Notes under the pieces: model-generated
The model's input: the letters and a program-made list of their open reading frames with translations, nothing else
What the model was told of the DNA's origin: nothing
The model's database searches: none
From: Paraburkholderia phytofirmans OLGA172
GTDB taxonomy: Bacteria; Pseudomonadota; Gammaproteobacteria; Burkholderiales; Burkholderiaceae
Direction: 5' to 3'
DNA: 64,000 nt
NCBI RefSeq assembly: GCF_001634365.1
Contig: NZ_CP014578.1
Location: forward strand, 2,108,001-2,172,000
Position numbers and translations under genes: made by a program
Shown here: in pieces, positions 43,622-52,552 of the stretch
Numbering within the stretch: position 1 is the first letter of the stretch
Layout: the number at the start of each line of letters is the position of its first letter

Positions 43622-45067
43622 TTAAACCGCCATCACCGAAACGGCCTTGGTGACCAGATAGGCTTCCATCGCTTCCGGTCCGCCTTCCGACCCATAGCCC
43701 GAATCCTTCACGCCGCCAAACGGCATTTCCGGCGACGGCGTAGCAGGCTGGTTGACCCACAACATGCCGACTTCCATCTGTTGCGACAGCAGATGCACGT
43801 TGCGGAACGACTTCGTGAATGCATAACCCGCGAGACCATACGGCAGACGGTTCGCCTCGGCGATCGCTTCTTCGAGCGTGTCGAAACCGCGGATCGCGGC
43901 GATCGGGCCGAACGGCTCGTTGTTGAACACGTCCGCTTCGAGCGACACGTTGGTCAGCACGGTCGGCGCGAAGAAGTTGCCTTCCGAGCCCACGCGTTCG
44001 CCGCCCGTCTCGACCCTGGCGCCGGTCTTGCGCGCGTCGTCGAGCACCTTGCTCATGGCGCTCAGACGGCGCGCATTGGCGAGCGGCCCCAGGGTGGTGC
44101 CTTCGGCCAGGCCGTCGCCGAGCTTGAGGCCTTCTGCGTGCTTGACGAGCGCCGCGGCGAATTCTTCGCGGAGGCTGTTGTGCACCAGGAAGCGCGTGGG
44201 CGAGATGCAGACCTGGCCGGCATTGCGGAACTTCGCGCCGCCCGCGGCCCTGACGGCCAGCGCCACGTCGGCGTCTTCGGCCACGATGACGGGCGCATGA
44301 CCGCCCAACTCCATCGTCGCGCGCTTCATGTGCGTGCCGGCGAGGGCCGCCAGCTGCTTGCCGACCGGCGTCGAACCGGTGAACGTGACCTTGCGGATCA
44401 CCGGATGCGGAATCAGGTAGCTGGAAATCTCCGCCGGGTCGCCGAACACGAGGCCGACCGTGCCGGGCGGCACGCCGGCTTCGACGAACGCCTGCAGCAG
44501 CGCCGCCGGCGACGCCGGGGTTTCTTCCGGCGCCTTGACGAGGAACGAGCAGCCGCACGCGAGCGCCGCGCTCAGCTTGCGCACCACCTGATTGACCGGG
44601 AAATTCCACGGCGTGAAGGCGGCCACCGGGCCGATCGGTTCCTTGAGCACCATTTGCTGCGCCGCCAGATTGCGCGACGGCACGATCCGGCCGTAGACGC
44701 GGCGGCCTTCGTCGGCGAACCACTCGATGATGTCCGCCGCGGCCAGCACTTCGACGCGGGCCTCGGCGAACGGCTTGCCCTGTTCCAGGGTCATCAGGCG
44801 GGCGATGTCGGAAGCGCGCTCGCGCACCAGCGCGGCGGCCTTGCGCATGGTGGTGGCGCGTTCGTTCGCCGGAATCTTGCGCCAGGCTTCGAAGCCGCTC
44901 TGCGCGGCGGCCAGCGCCCGGTCCAGATCCGGGATGCCGGCGTGAGCCACCTTGCCGATCGCCTTGCCGGTGGCGGGATTGATGACGTCGAGGGTTTTGC
45001 CGCTGGCGGCGTCGCACCACTCGCCGTTAATCAGAAGTCGGGTATCGCTATAGCTCGAGGTGGCCAT
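43622..45067 (-). CDS. gabD: NAD(P)-dependent succinate-semialdehyde dehydrogenase family protein
   Basis: The 481-residue product has the aldehyde dehydrogenase core: '[20 protein letters not shown]', the nucleotide-site '[11 protein letters not shown]', general base E253 in '[11 protein letters not shown]', and nucleophile C287 in '[12 protein letters not shown]'. Closest by appearance are GabD-type succinate-semialdehyde dehydrogenases; 2-oxoglutarate-semialdehyde dehydrogenases share the pattern and cannot be excluded. It would convert succinate semialdehyde to succinate. Another long frame on the same strand (43560-45020) is a shadow. Confidence 0.85.
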   Translation of the reverse strand: MATSSYSDTRLLINGEWCDAASGKTLDVINPATGKAIGKVAHAGIPDLDRALAAAQSGFEAWRKIPANERATTMRKAAALVRERASDIARLMTLEQGKPFAEARVEVLAAADIIEWFADEGRRVYGRIVPSRNLAAQQMVLKEPIGPVAAFTPWNFPVNQVVRKLSAALACGCSFLVKAPEETPASPAALLQAFVEAGVPPGTVGLVFGDPAEISSYLIPHPVIRKVTFTGSTPVGKQLAALAGTHMKRATMELGGHAPVIVAEDADVALAVRAAGGAKFRNAGQVCISPTRFLVHNSLREEFAAALVKHAEGLKLGDGLAEGTTLGPLANARRLSAMSKVLDDARKTGARVETGGERVGSEGNFFAPTVLTNVSLEADVFNNEPFGPIAAIRGFDTLEEAIAEANRLPYGLAGYAFTKSFRNVHLLSQQMEVGMLWVNQPATPSPEMPFGGVKDSGYGSEGGPEAMEAYLVTKAVSVMAV

Positions 45068-45365
45068 GTGAGTTCCTGTAAGTGGGGCAAACGATAGGTC
45101 GCGCGCACGGGCGTACTGGGCTGAACCTGTGCGGCCAAGGATAGACTGTCGTTACCAATCATCTTATCTGATTGCGCGCGATTGCATCGGCGGCGCGCCC
45201 ACGGTTGGTGCGCGGCACGGGCCTTGCTGCTCCGGATGCCGCGGTGAAGAAACGCCTGGCTGAGCGGCGCCGCGCAAACAGGCGTAAAGTCAAGCAACAG
45301 TCGCAGGAACCGGCGAACGACGGCGAATGCAACCCAATCAACCAAGGTGCAAACGAGGAATCGAC

Positions 45366-45569
45366 ATGCCAACTGGTACAGTGAAGTGGTTCAATGACGC
45401 GAAGGGCTTTGGCTTTATCACACCGGACGACGGTGGCGAGGATCTGTTTGCCCATTTCTCGGAAATTCGCAGCGAAGGTTTCAAATCGCTGCAGGAAAAC
45501 CAGAAGGTCAGCTTCGAAATCAAGCAGGGACCGAAAGGCAAGCAGGCGGCGGATATCAAGCCGGTGTGA
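45366..45569 (+). CDS. cold-shock protein, CspA family
   Basis: The 67-residue product is a complete cold-shock domain with both RNA-binding motifs: KGFGFI (RNP1) and DLFAHFS (RNP2-like). It binds single-stranded RNA and acts as an RNA chaperone. A GGAATCGAC-type leader gives a weak ribosome binding site (GAGG at about 45354). The 300-base upstream gap could hold a long structured leader as in other csp genes, which I could not confirm. Confidence 0.95.
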   Translation: MPTGTVKWFNDAKGFGFITPDDGGEDLFAHFSEIRSEGFKSLQENQKVSFEIKQGPKGKQAADIKPV

Positions 45570-45574
45570 AGGCA

Positions 45575-45620
45575 GCTGCCGGTCCGCACGTGCAGATGTG
45601 CGGGCCGGCAGCGTGTTTTC
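45575..45620 (+). terminator. rho-independent terminator after the cold-shock gene
   Basis: A 15-bp stem, GCTGCCGGTCCGCAC at 45575-45589 with GTGCGGGCCGGCAGC at 45598-45612 (one wobble pair), is followed by GTGTTTT. The rest of 45621-45911 shows no gene and contains the hpnJ promoter. Confidence 0.9.
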
Positions 45621-45776
45621 GCCATCCATTCCGGCGGGCTGGACTGGACGACACGTTGCGCGCCGACCCGCTTCGGCACGGCAATTGTCATGTGTTTCGT
45701 GTATAAGATGCGGGAGCGCAAACGGAGCGAAGCGCAGTATTAACCATTTAGAACAACACCGGCCGGAAGTATTCTT

Positions 45777-45809
45777 CTTAAGGTTTCCTTCAGCTTTGCT
45801 CCGTAGTAT
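45777..45809 (+). promoter_or_regulatory. PmrA/QseB-like box and minus 10 of the hpnJ operon
   Basis: CTTAAG-GTTTC-CTTCAG (45777-45793), a ten-base gap, then TAGTAT (45804-45809). The 19-base string from CTTAAG to CAGCT is identical to that at 51881-51899. The second hexamer would overlap the minus 35 position, as in PmrA-activated promoters. Confidence 0.75.
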
Positions 45810-45911
45810 TTGCGCGATTCGCAGTGCCCGCGCGCATCCCCGCGGGCAATAGTTCTGATAGTTTTCCGATAGAAAACTGAAAGCGCCGATCAAAGGCTTG
45901 CTGGAGCATCC

Positions 45912-47333
45912 ATGAAAACCCTGTTCTTGCAGGCGCCGTCGTACGACGGCTTCGACGGTGGCGCGGGTTCGCGCTACCAGGCTAAACGCGAAGTGCGTTC
46001 GTTCTGGTATCCGACGTGGCTCGCGCAGCCCGCCGCACTCGTCCCCGATAGCCGTGTACTCGACGCCCCCGCCGACGGCCTGTCCGTCGAAGCATCGCTC
46101 GATATTGCGCAGCAATACGATCTGGTGGTCATCCACACCAGCACGCCGTCCTTTCCCACCGACGCCCTGTTCGCCGAAGACCTGAAGAAGCGCAAGCCTT
46201 CGGTGCTGATCGGCATGGTCGGCGCGAAGGTCGCGGTCGATCCGCACAATTCGCTGACCGCGAGCGAGGCGATCGATTTTGTCTGCCGCGAAGAATTTGA
46301 CTTCACCTGTCAGGAAATCGCCGAAGGCAAGCCGTTCGCCGGGATCAAAGGCCTGAGCTATCGCGCCGCCGACGGCTCGATCGAGCACAACGAAGCGCGC
46401 CCGATCCTCGAGAACATGGACGAGTTGCCGTTCGTGGCTCCCGTCTACAAGCGCGATCTGAAGATCGACAACTATTTCATCGGCTACCTGAAGCACCCGT
46501 ACGTGTCGATTTACACGGGCCGTGGCTGCCGCTCGAAATGCACGTTCTGCCTGTGGCCGCAAACGGTGGGCGGCCATCGCTATCGCACGCGCTCGGTCGA
46601 GAACGTGCTCGAAGAAGTGAAGTGGATTCGCGACAACATGCCTGAAGTCAAGGAGATCATGTTCGACGACGACACCTTCACCGACTTCAAGCCGCGCGTC
46701 GAGGAAATCGCCCGCGGCCTCGGCAAGCTGGGCGTGACGTGGTCGTGCAACGCGAAGGCGAACGTGCCGTACGCCACGCTGAAGATCATGAAGGAAAACG
46801 GCCTGCGCCTGCTGCTGGTGGGCTACGAGTCCGGCGACGACCAGATTCTGCTGAACATCAAGAAGGGCCTGCGCACCGACATCGCGCGCCGTTTCAGTGA
46901 AGATTGCCGCAAGCTCGGCATCAAGATTCACGGCACCTTCATTCTTGGGCTGCCCGGCGAGACGCAGGACACGATCCAGAAGACCATCGAGTATGCGAAG
47001 GAGATCAATCCGCATACGATCCAGGTGTCGCTCGCCGCGCCCTATCCCGGCACGACGCTCTACAACCAGGCGGTCGAGAACGGTTGGCTGGAAGAGAACA
47101 AGGTCATCAACCTCGTCAGCAAGTCAGGGGTGCAACTCGCGGCGATCGGCTATCCGCATCTGTCGCGCGACGAGATTTACCACCAGCTCGAAAACTTCTA
47201 TAAGCGCTTCTATTTCCGCCCGTCGAAGATCTGGGAAATTCTGAGTGAGATGCTCACGAGCTGGGACATGATGAAACGGCGCCTGCGTGAAGGCGTCGAA
47301 TTCTTCCGCTTCCTGCGCGCCCACCAAGCGTGA
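45912..47333 (+). CDS. hpnJ: hopanoid biosynthesis radical SAM protein HpnJ
   Basis: The 473-residue product has an N-terminal cobalamin-binding-like domain and a radical SAM domain with the cluster motif CRSKCTFC (C206, C210, C213). Other parts are 'IMFDDDTFTDFKPRVEEIAR' and 'GTFILGLPGETQDTIQKTIE'. HpnJ converts bacteriohopanetetrol glucosamine to the cyclitol ether by ring contraction in Burkholderia-type pathways. It overlaps the next gene by GTGA. A PmrA/QseB-like box lies 118 bases before the ATG. Confidence 0.93.
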   Translation: MKTLFLQAPSYDGFDGGAGSRYQAKREVRSFWYPTWLAQPAALVPDSRVLDAPADGLSVEASLDIAQQYDLVVIHTSTPSFPTDALFAEDLKKRKPSVLIGMVGAKVAVDPHNSLTASEAIDFVCREEFDFTCQEIAEGKPFAGIKGLSYRAADGSIEHNEARPILENMDELPFVAPVYKRDLKIDNYFIGYLKHPYVSIYTGRGCRSKCTFCLWPQTVGGHRYRTRSVENVLEEVKWIRDNMPEVKEIMFDDDTFTDFKPRVEEIARGLGKLGVTWSCNAKANVPYATLKIMKENGLRLLLVGYESGDDQILLNIKKGLRTDIARRFSEDCRKLGIKIHGTFILGLPGETQDTIQKTIEYAKEINPHTIQVSLAAPYPGTTLYNQAVENGWLEENKVINLVSKSGVQLAAIGYPHLSRDEIYHQLENFYKRFYFRPSKIWEILSEMLTSWDMMKRRLREGVEFFRFLRAHQA

Positions 47334-48514
47334 GCGCCCTGCATCTGCTCGCCGTCACGCTGGCCTATGCGTGTGCGGCGGGTGCGGTTTTCGGCATCGC
47401 CTACACGGTGCTGGCGGGCGCCCTGATCGGCCGGTTCTTCGCGAGAGCGGTGTCCGAGCCGACCAGTTTTCCGCCGGTCACGATCGTCAAACCGTTACAC
47501 GGCAACGAGTGGGCGTTGCTCGCTAACCTGTCGAGCTTCTGCCAGCAGGACTATCCGGGTCCCGTGCAGTTCCTGTTCGGCGTGCACGATTCGGCCGACC
47601 CCGCCTTGCAGACCGTCGACGATCTGCGCCGGCTGCATCCGGAAGCGGATATCACCGTGGTCGCGGATGCACGCCTGTACGGTCCGAACCGCAAGATCAG
47701 CAACATCCTCAATATGCTGCCGCAGGCCCAGCACGACGTGCTGGTGTTCGCGGACAGCGACGTGAGCGTCGGGCCGGATTATCTGCGCAATGTGATCGGC
47801 GAATTGCAGAAGCCTGGTGTCGGTCTCGTCACCTGCGTCTATCGCGGTACGCCCGATCCCGGTTTCTGGCCGCGCATGTCGGCCAAGGCCACCAACTACC
47901 AATTCCTGCCCGGCGTGGTGACCGGGCTTGCGCTTGGCCTCGCGCGCCCTTGCTTTGGGCAGACCATCGCGATGCGACGCGGCACCCTCGAAAAAATCGG
48001 CGGGTTCACACCATTTGTGAAGCATCTGGCCGAGGACCATGCGATCGGCGAAGCGGTGCGCATGATCGGCGAGAAGGTGGTGATTCCGCCGTTCACGATT
48101 TCGCATGCCTGCGTCGAATCGAGCGCGACGCAACTGATCGCGCACGAACTGCGCTGGAGCCGCACGATTCGCAGCATCGATCCGCTCGGCCATCTTGGCT
48201 CGGCGCTGATTCATCCGCTCGCTTTCGCGCTGCTCGCCATTGCCTTCTCGGGGGGCGCGCTGTGGTCGTGGCCGCTCGCGCTGGTCGCCGTATGCGCCCG
48301 GCTCGCACTGAAACTGCTGTCCGATCGCGCGTTGCGGCAAGCCCATCGTGATCTGTGGCTGTTGCCATTATGGGATATCGTATCGTTTTCGATTTTCGTT
48401 GCGAGCTTCTGGTCCTCGCGCGTGATCTGGCGCGGTTTCAGTTTCAAGGTGGATGGCGACGGCCTGTTGTCGGCCGAGCAAGTCGGAATGACGGATGAAC
48501 AGCAGGTTGGGTAA
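47330..48514 (+). CDS. hpnI: hopanoid-associated glycosyltransferase HpnI (first paralogue)
   Basis: The 394-residue product resembles ceramide glucosyltransferases. It has an N-terminal membrane anchor, a GT-A domain with 'VTIVKPLHGNEWALLANLSS', DSD in 'DVLVFADSDVSVG', the 'FGQTIAMRRGTLEKIGGF' acceptor region, a terminal LRWSRTIR (Q/RxxRW-type), and C-terminal membrane helices. HpnI adds N-acetylglucosamine to bacteriohopanetetrol. The GTG start overlaps the hpnJ stop. A second homologue lies at 52553, so which one is the functional HpnI is open. Confidence 0.88.
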   Translation: MSALHLLAVTLAYACAAGAVFGIAYTVLAGALIGRFFARAVSEPTSFPPVTIVKPLHGNEWALLANLSSFCQQDYPGPVQFLFGVHDSADPALQTVDDLRRLHPEADITVVADARLYGPNRKISNILNMLPQAQHDVLVFADSDVSVGPDYLRNVIGELQKPGVGLVTCVYRGTPDPGFWPRMSAKATNYQFLPGVVTGLALGLARPCFGQTIAMRRGTLEKIGGFTPFVKHLAEDHAIGEAVRMIGEKVVIPPFTISHACVESSATQLIAHELRWSRTIRSIDPLGHLGSALIHPLAFALLAIAFSGGALWSWPLALVAVCARLALKLLSDRALRQAHRDLWLLPLWDIVSFSIFVASFWSSRVIWRGFSFKVDGDGLLSAEQVGMTDEQQVG

Positions 48515-48517
48515 GCA

Positions 48518-48595
48518 ATGATGCGCGGGTATCTGGAAGAGGGTGGCGAGGGCAATGCAGCGGGCTTGACGCGCGCGAGAGAGGTGGCCGCGTGA
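48518..48595 (+). CDS. possible 25-residue leader peptide before hpnL
   Basis: An ATG four bases after the hpnI stop opens a 25-codon frame ('MMRGYLEEGGEGNAAGLTRA') whose TGA shares a base with the hpnL ATG (TGATG). It could serve translational coupling; it may also be meaningless. There is no strong ribosome binding site. Confidence 0.25.
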   Translation: MMRGYLEEGGEGNAAGLTRAREVAA

Positions 48596-49617
48596 TGAAG
48601 CATCTCGGCCGCCTCGCCGCGCTTGCCGGCTTGCTGGTGTCGCTATGGCTGGTCTGGCAGGACAATCCCGGCGCCGTGCTCGGCGCACTGCGCGCGGCAG
48701 GCGCTGGTCTCATTCTGGCGGCCATCGCGCACGTGCTGCCGATGATCGCCAATGCCTGCGACTGGCGCTCGCTGATTCGCGGCGCGAACCGGCCCAGCAT
48801 CGCCAATATGCTGCATCTGGTCTGGGTGCGTGAATCCGTCAATTGCATGTTGCCGGTGGCGCGTATCGGCGGCGAGGTGGTGTCGTTCCGGTTGCTCAAG
48901 CGCTGGGGTGTGCGGCCGTCCACGGCGGTCGGCAGCATCATTGTCGATATGCAGCTCACGGTGATCAGCCAATTGCTGTTCACGATGGTCGGCATCGGTT
49001 TTCTGTTCGCGCATGCGCACTCCGACACGCTGCGGCTCGCCGGGCAACTGGCGTGGGGCGTGGTGGTGCTGACGCCGATGCTGGTGCTGTTCGCACTCGT
49101 GCAGCATGCCAGCCCGTTCGAGCGCATCACCCGCGCGCTCAATCGAATGACGAGCGGCAAGCTCGCCGCGCTCGTCGGACAATCGGCGCAGATCGACCAG
49201 GTCATCAAGCTGATCTGGCGCCGGCGCGGCGTGGTGCTGCGCTATCTGTTCTTCTGGCAACCGCTGCAGTGCTTCCTGACGTCGCTGGAAATCTGGCTGG
49301 CGCTGTACTTTCTCGGCGTTCACGTTACGCTGGTCGAAGCTGTGGTCATCGAATCCCTGATCCAGGCGATCAGCAGTGCGGCTTTCTTCGTGCCGGGCGG
49401 TCTGGGGGTGCAGGAGGGCGGTTTCATTCTGATCGGAGGCGCGCTGGGCCTCGATCCTTCGACTTGCCTCGCGCTCGCCGGCGCGCGGCGCATTCGCGAT
49501 CTGCTGATGTTCGTGCCCGGACTCATTGCGTGGCAGTTTGCCGAGTCGTCGAATCGCGAGCCGCAGCAGGTGGAGCGCGCGGGGCGGGCGGCCGTGGGCG
49601 AGGCAAGCCAGCGCTAG
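48595..49617 (+). CDS. hpnL: HpnL-like membrane protein (lysylphosphatidylglycerol flippase-domain family)
   Basis: The 340-residue product has six to eight membrane helices and the UPF0104/flippase family signatures 'CMLPVARIGGEVVSFRLLK' and 'FFVPGGLGVQEGGFILIGG'. HpnL-type proteins accompany hopanoid genes and are thought to move hopanoid or lipid intermediates. GAGAGAGG precedes the start; an in-frame GTG lies one codon upstream. It is the last gene of the hpnJ-hpnI-hpnL unit and is convergent with the sensor kinase gene. Confidence 0.85.
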   Translation: MKHLGRLAALAGLLVSLWLVWQDNPGAVLGALRAAGAGLILAAIAHVLPMIANACDWRSLIRGANRPSIANMLHLVWVRESVNCMLPVARIGGEVVSFRLLKRWGVRPSTAVGSIIVDMQLTVISQLLFTMVGIGFLFAHAHSDTLRLAGQLAWGVVVLTPMLVLFALVQHASPFERITRALNRMTSGKLAALVGQSAQIDQVIKLIWRRRGVVLRYLFFWQPLQCFLTSLEIWLALYFLGVHVTLVEAVVIESLIQAISSAAFFVPGGLGVQEGGFILIGGALGLDPSTCLALAGARRIRDLLMFVPGLIAWQFAESSNREPQQVERAGRAAVGEASQR

Positions 49618-49702
49618 TGCGGCTGGAACGAAATACTTCCCTTATCCACCAGACTTGACGATGGCCTTTGCGGCAGCCTCATAGACGCCCTCGGCAGTAC
49701 CC

Positions 49703-51103
49703 TCAGTCCGCCCCCGCATAGGCAGGAAACGACACTTGCACCGCGAGCCCGTGCTCGCCGATGCCCGTGCCCAGATGCAGGCTCGCACCGAAATGCTCGG
49801 CGATTCGCGCGACGATCGAGAGCCCGAGTCCGCTGCCGGTAGCCTGATTGCCGGTGGCGCGGAAAAACCGGTTCGTGAGGCGCGCGAGATCGCTGGGCGC
49901 AACGCCGGGGCCGTCGTCGCGCACGGTGAGCTGCACCCGGCCGACTTCATGCTGCACGGCGACTTCGACGCTGCCGCCGGTGCGCCCATACTTGATTGCG
50001 TTATCGAGCAGATTGTCGAGCAGGATGCCCATCAGCACGGGCTCCGCGTTGATCTCGGCGCGCATGTCGCCGGTGAGCGTGACGCGAATGCTCTTCTGCT
50101 GCGCATTGCGTTCGTTGGCAAGCAGCGCGTCTTTCGCCACCGCAGCGGGTCTGAGCGGCGCGGTGGAGAGTTTCTCGTGGACATCCAGGCGCGCGAGCAG
50201 CAACAACTGCTCCGCGAGCCGCGCGCTGCGATCGACGCCTTGCACCACGCGCTCCATCGCAATACGCTGTAACGCCGTGTTCGATTCGGCCAATGCGACT
50301 TGCGCCTGCACCTTGATGGCCGCAAGCGGCGTCTTCAGCTCATGGGCGGCGTCGGCGGTGAACGCGCGTTCGCGCTCGATGGAGTGCCGTAAGCGCGACA
50401 GCACCAGATTGATCGCGTCGACGAGCGGGCGCACCTCGGTCGGGGCCCGGCCGATGTCGACCGGTTCCAGCCGGTTGATGTCGCGCGCGCGGATAGCGCC
50501 CGAGAGCACCTTGAGCGGCGCCAGGCTCCAGCCGATGCTGAACCACACCAGTATCGCCAGCACCGGCAGCGCGAGGAGCGTGGGGCGGGCGATCCGGCTC
50601 GCGACGCCGCTCACCAGGTCGCTGCGCGTATTGGCCGGTTCGAACACGCGCACTATGTGGCCGAGCGCCGTGTCGCGCAAGGTGAACGTGTGCCATACCT
50701 GACCGCCGAGCGTCATGTTTTGGCCGCCGCTGGCAGACGGCACGGGCAGATCCCACGCTTTTAGCGCGTGCAATTGCGGGCTGCCGGCCAGCACGTCGCC
50801 GTTCGCGCTGCGCACCTGAAATAGCGCGTCGCGCGGTAAGGAATCGTCGTCGTCGCTGTTGTTCGCGCCGGGTTCACCGCCTTTTTCTTCTTCGCGCACG
50901 TCGATGCGAGCGTTGGCCAGCGTGGTCAGATTGCGCTGGTCGAGCAGCGCGAGGATTTGCGCGAGCTCGGCGAGGCGCGCCTCTTCCCATTCGCCGACTT
51001 CGCGCGTGGCCTGGCGGTAACTCGACATCAGCGCGATGCCCCAGATCAGCGCGATGCTGGCCAGCACCAGCAGCATCAGGCGGTGGCGTATCGATGCCGA
51101 CAT
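49703..51103 (-). CDS. sensor histidine kinase, QseC/PmrB type
   Basis: The 466-residue product has a membrane helix at about residues 8-27 and a periplasmic sensor region with an acidic SDDDDS run that may sense cations. A second helix at about 170-192 leads to HAMP, HisKA with 'DAAHELKTPLAAIKVQAQV', and the ATPase domain ('LLDNLLDNAIKYG', 'GSGLGLSIVARI'). It is translated from an ATG that shares one base with the response-regulator stop (TAATG). The pair resembles QseBC/PmrAB systems that respond to iron, cations or cationic peptides. Confidence 0.92.
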   Translation of the reverse strand: MSASIRHRLMLLVLASIALIWGIALMSSYRQATREVGEWEEARLAELAQILALLDQRNLTTLANARIDVREEEKGGEPGANNSDDDDSLPRDALFQVRSANGDVLAGSPQLHALKAWDLPVPSASGGQNMTLGGQVWHTFTLRDTALGHIVRVFEPANTRSDLVSGVASRIARPTLLALPVLAILVWFSIGWSLAPLKVLSGAIRARDINRLEPVDIGRAPTEVRPLVDAINLVLSRLRHSIERERAFTADAAHELKTPLAAIKVQAQVALAESNTALQRIAMERVVQGVDRSARLAEQLLLLARLDVHEKLSTAPLRPAAVAKDALLANERNAQQKSIRVTLTGDMRAEINAEPVLMGILLDNLLDNAIKYGRTGGSVEVAVQHEVGRVQLTVRDDGPGVAPSDLARLTNRFFRATGNQATGSGLGLSIVARIAEHFGASLHLGTGIGEHGLAVQVSFPAYAGAD

Positions 51104-51762
51104 TACGCTTTCTCCACCACGTAGCCGATATTGCGCACGGTTCTGATCAGCTTGGCGCCGAGCTTTTTGCGCAGGTTGGACACATGGACCTCGATCGCGT
51201 TACTTTCGATTTCTTCCTGCCATCCATACAAACTCTCTTCGAGGCGCGAGCGCGACTGGGGAATGCCCTGGTTGGTCAGCAGTTGCATCAGGATCGCCCA
51301 TTCACGCGAGGTGAGCGGTACGCGCATATTGCCGATTTCGACGGTTTGCGCGGCGGGATTGACCGTCAGATCCTGATAGCGGATCAGCTCGACGCTGCGC
51401 CCTTGTGCGCGGCGCAGCAGGGCCCGGCAACGGGCAATCAGTTCGGTCAGGTCGAAGGGCTTGCCGAGATAGTCGTCGGCGCCGGCTTCGAGGCCGCCGA
51501 CGCGGTCCGCCACCGTGCCTCGCGCGGTCAACACCAGCACCGGCACGTCTTTGCCGGCATCGCGCAGCCGTTTCAGCAGTTCCATACCCGATACCCTGGG
51601 TAAGCCGAGATCGAGCAGCACCAGCGCATAGGCGGTAGTATCGAGGGCGAGACTGGCCTTGTGGCCGTCGCGTGCCCAATCGACCGTGAAGCCGGCCTGA
51701 CGCAGTCCCGCTTCGATGCCGCAGCCGATCAGGTCGTCGTCTTCTACGAGGAGTACGCGCAT
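51103..51762 (-). CDS. OmpR-family response regulator, QseB/PmrA type
   Basis: The 219-residue product has a receiver with phospho-acceptor D51 ('LVLLDLGLP') and the switch region 'DDYLGKPFDLTELIARCRAL'. A winged-helix domain ends 'ESNAIEVHVSNLRKKLGAKL', typical of the QseB/PmrA/TctD branch. The ATG at 51762 gives the canonical 'MRVLLVEDDD' start. It is divergent from the second hopanoid operon, and a PmrA-like box lies between the two, 119 bases upstream of this ATG. Confidence 0.94.
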   Translation of the reverse strand: MRVLLVEDDDLIGCGIEAGLRQAGFTVDWARDGHKASLALDTTAYALVLLDLGLPRVSGMELLKRLRDAGKDVPVLVLTARGTVADRVGGLEAGADDYLGKPFDLTELIARCRALLRRAQGRSVELIRYQDLTVNPAAQTVEIGNMRVPLTSREWAILMQLLTNQGIPQSRSRLEESLYGWQEEIESNAIEVHVSNLRKKLGAKLIRTVRNIGYVVEKA

Positions 51763-51863
51763 GGGAAAGAGATTCCGTTCGATGTTTATTGCATGGCGGC
51801 GGCCGTTTTTAAGCAAGCGCCGAGCCGTATACCTGAAGTGTAACGATCATGGTCACGACTCGC

Positions 51864-51913
51864 TTTATACCGCTTTCTTCCTTAAGGTTTCCTTCAGCTA
51901 GAATCGCTACTAT
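51864..51913. promoter_or_regulatory. divergent promoter sharing one PmrA/QseB-like box
   Basis: The central box is CTTAAG-GTTTC-CTTCAG (51881-51897). Rightward, a ten-base gap leads to TACTAT (51908-51913). Leftward, reading the minus strand, CTGAAG-N5-CTTAAG is followed by an 11-base gap and TATAAA (51869-51864). One bound dimer could thus serve both the two-component operon and the second hopanoid operon. Confidence 0.75.
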
Positions 51914-52067
51914 CGCCCCCAGAAACGTTACTGTCGCGTGGCCGACAAGCGCGCGCGAAACTACGTCATGTTGTCAGATCATCGCAGCTTAATCGTAAGC
52001 ACATCGACGGAATGGACGGCAGTCCTTCTTGTGGCACCTTTTGCCGGCACCGTTGCTCATGCTTTTT

Positions 52068-52139
52068 GCCAGCGAATTTGCCAGCGAATTTGCCAGCGAA
52101 TTTGCCAGCGAATTTGCCAGCGAATTTGCCAGTGCTTTT
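52068..52139. repeat. 12-bp tandem repeat (GCCAGCGAATTT)
   Basis: Five perfect copies run from 52068 to 52127 and a sixth degenerate copy (GCCAGTGCTTTT) follows. As a multiple of three, it stays open in every frame. It lies in the leader of the second hopanoid operon. Confidence 0.95.
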
Positions 52140-52198
52140 GCCGGCGAGCCGCGCCGCTGCGCGTCGCCGTGCGTTCCATCGGGCCACGAGATCACGCC

Positions 52199-52540
52199 AT
52201 GAAGCCAGTCACCATCGACATGCTGCGAGCCCATCTGATGGCGGCTTCACTCACGGCCATGGGTACCGAAATGCTTGCCCTGCTGGCACCGCTGGTCTTG
52301 CCGGTTTCCCAGGCGTTCTTCAGTTCCACGCGTTTCCAGTTCCTTGCGCTCGCGCTGATTGCGAGCGGCGTCGTCATGATGCGCCAGTTCGCGCACACCG
52401 CTTTCGACCTCGCCATTCAGGGCCGCCACGCAACGCCGGCTGGCCGGCCGGTGTTGATTGAAGTGGATTGTCCGCGGCGCTGGTTCGTCGTTCTTCATTT
52501 GCGTTTTACGGGCAGACCGTTCGTGCTGGCCGGGCACTGA
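52199..52540 (+). CDS. small predicted membrane protein in the second hopanoid operon
   Basis: The 113-residue product has two likely membrane segments (about residues 22-42, 'TEMLALLAPLVLPVSQAFF', and 47-66, 'FQFLALALIASGVVMMRQFA') and a soluble tail. I do not recognise a family. The start at ATG 52199 has only a weak CGAG ribosome binding site; an in-frame upstream start at 51938 would add a repeat-encoded segment and seems unlikely. It precedes the glycosyltransferase gene by 12 bases, so it is probably co-transcribed. Confidence 0.5.
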   Translation: MKPVTIDMLRAHLMAASLTAMGTEMLALLAPLVLPVSQAFFSSTRFQFLALALIASGVVMMRQFAHTAFDLAIQGRHATPAGRPVLIEVDCPRRWFVVLHLRFTGRPFVLAGH

Positions 52541-52552
52541 CGGACGCAGACC

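Larger units (their letters stand above)
51763..52198. other. 436-bp divergent promoter and repeat-bearing leader
   Basis: It contains the box and promoters at 51864-51913 and the 12-bp tandem repeat at 52068-52139. A plus-strand frame from 51938 runs through the repeat into the next gene, giving CQRI repeats, but its composition looks non-coding before 52199. Confidence 0.6.

Noticed and set aside
43560..45020. Second long frame on the same strand as the aldehyde dehydrogenase
   Set aside because: Its product is Arg/Gly-rich without motifs, while the overlapping frame carries the complete aldehyde dehydrogenase catalytic set.
51938..52198. Coding extension of the small membrane protein through the 12-bp repeat
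   Set aside because: The added segment is repeat-encoded Cys/Gln/Arg/Ile and Arg-rich, and the repeat is open in all frames, so openness is no evidence of coding.
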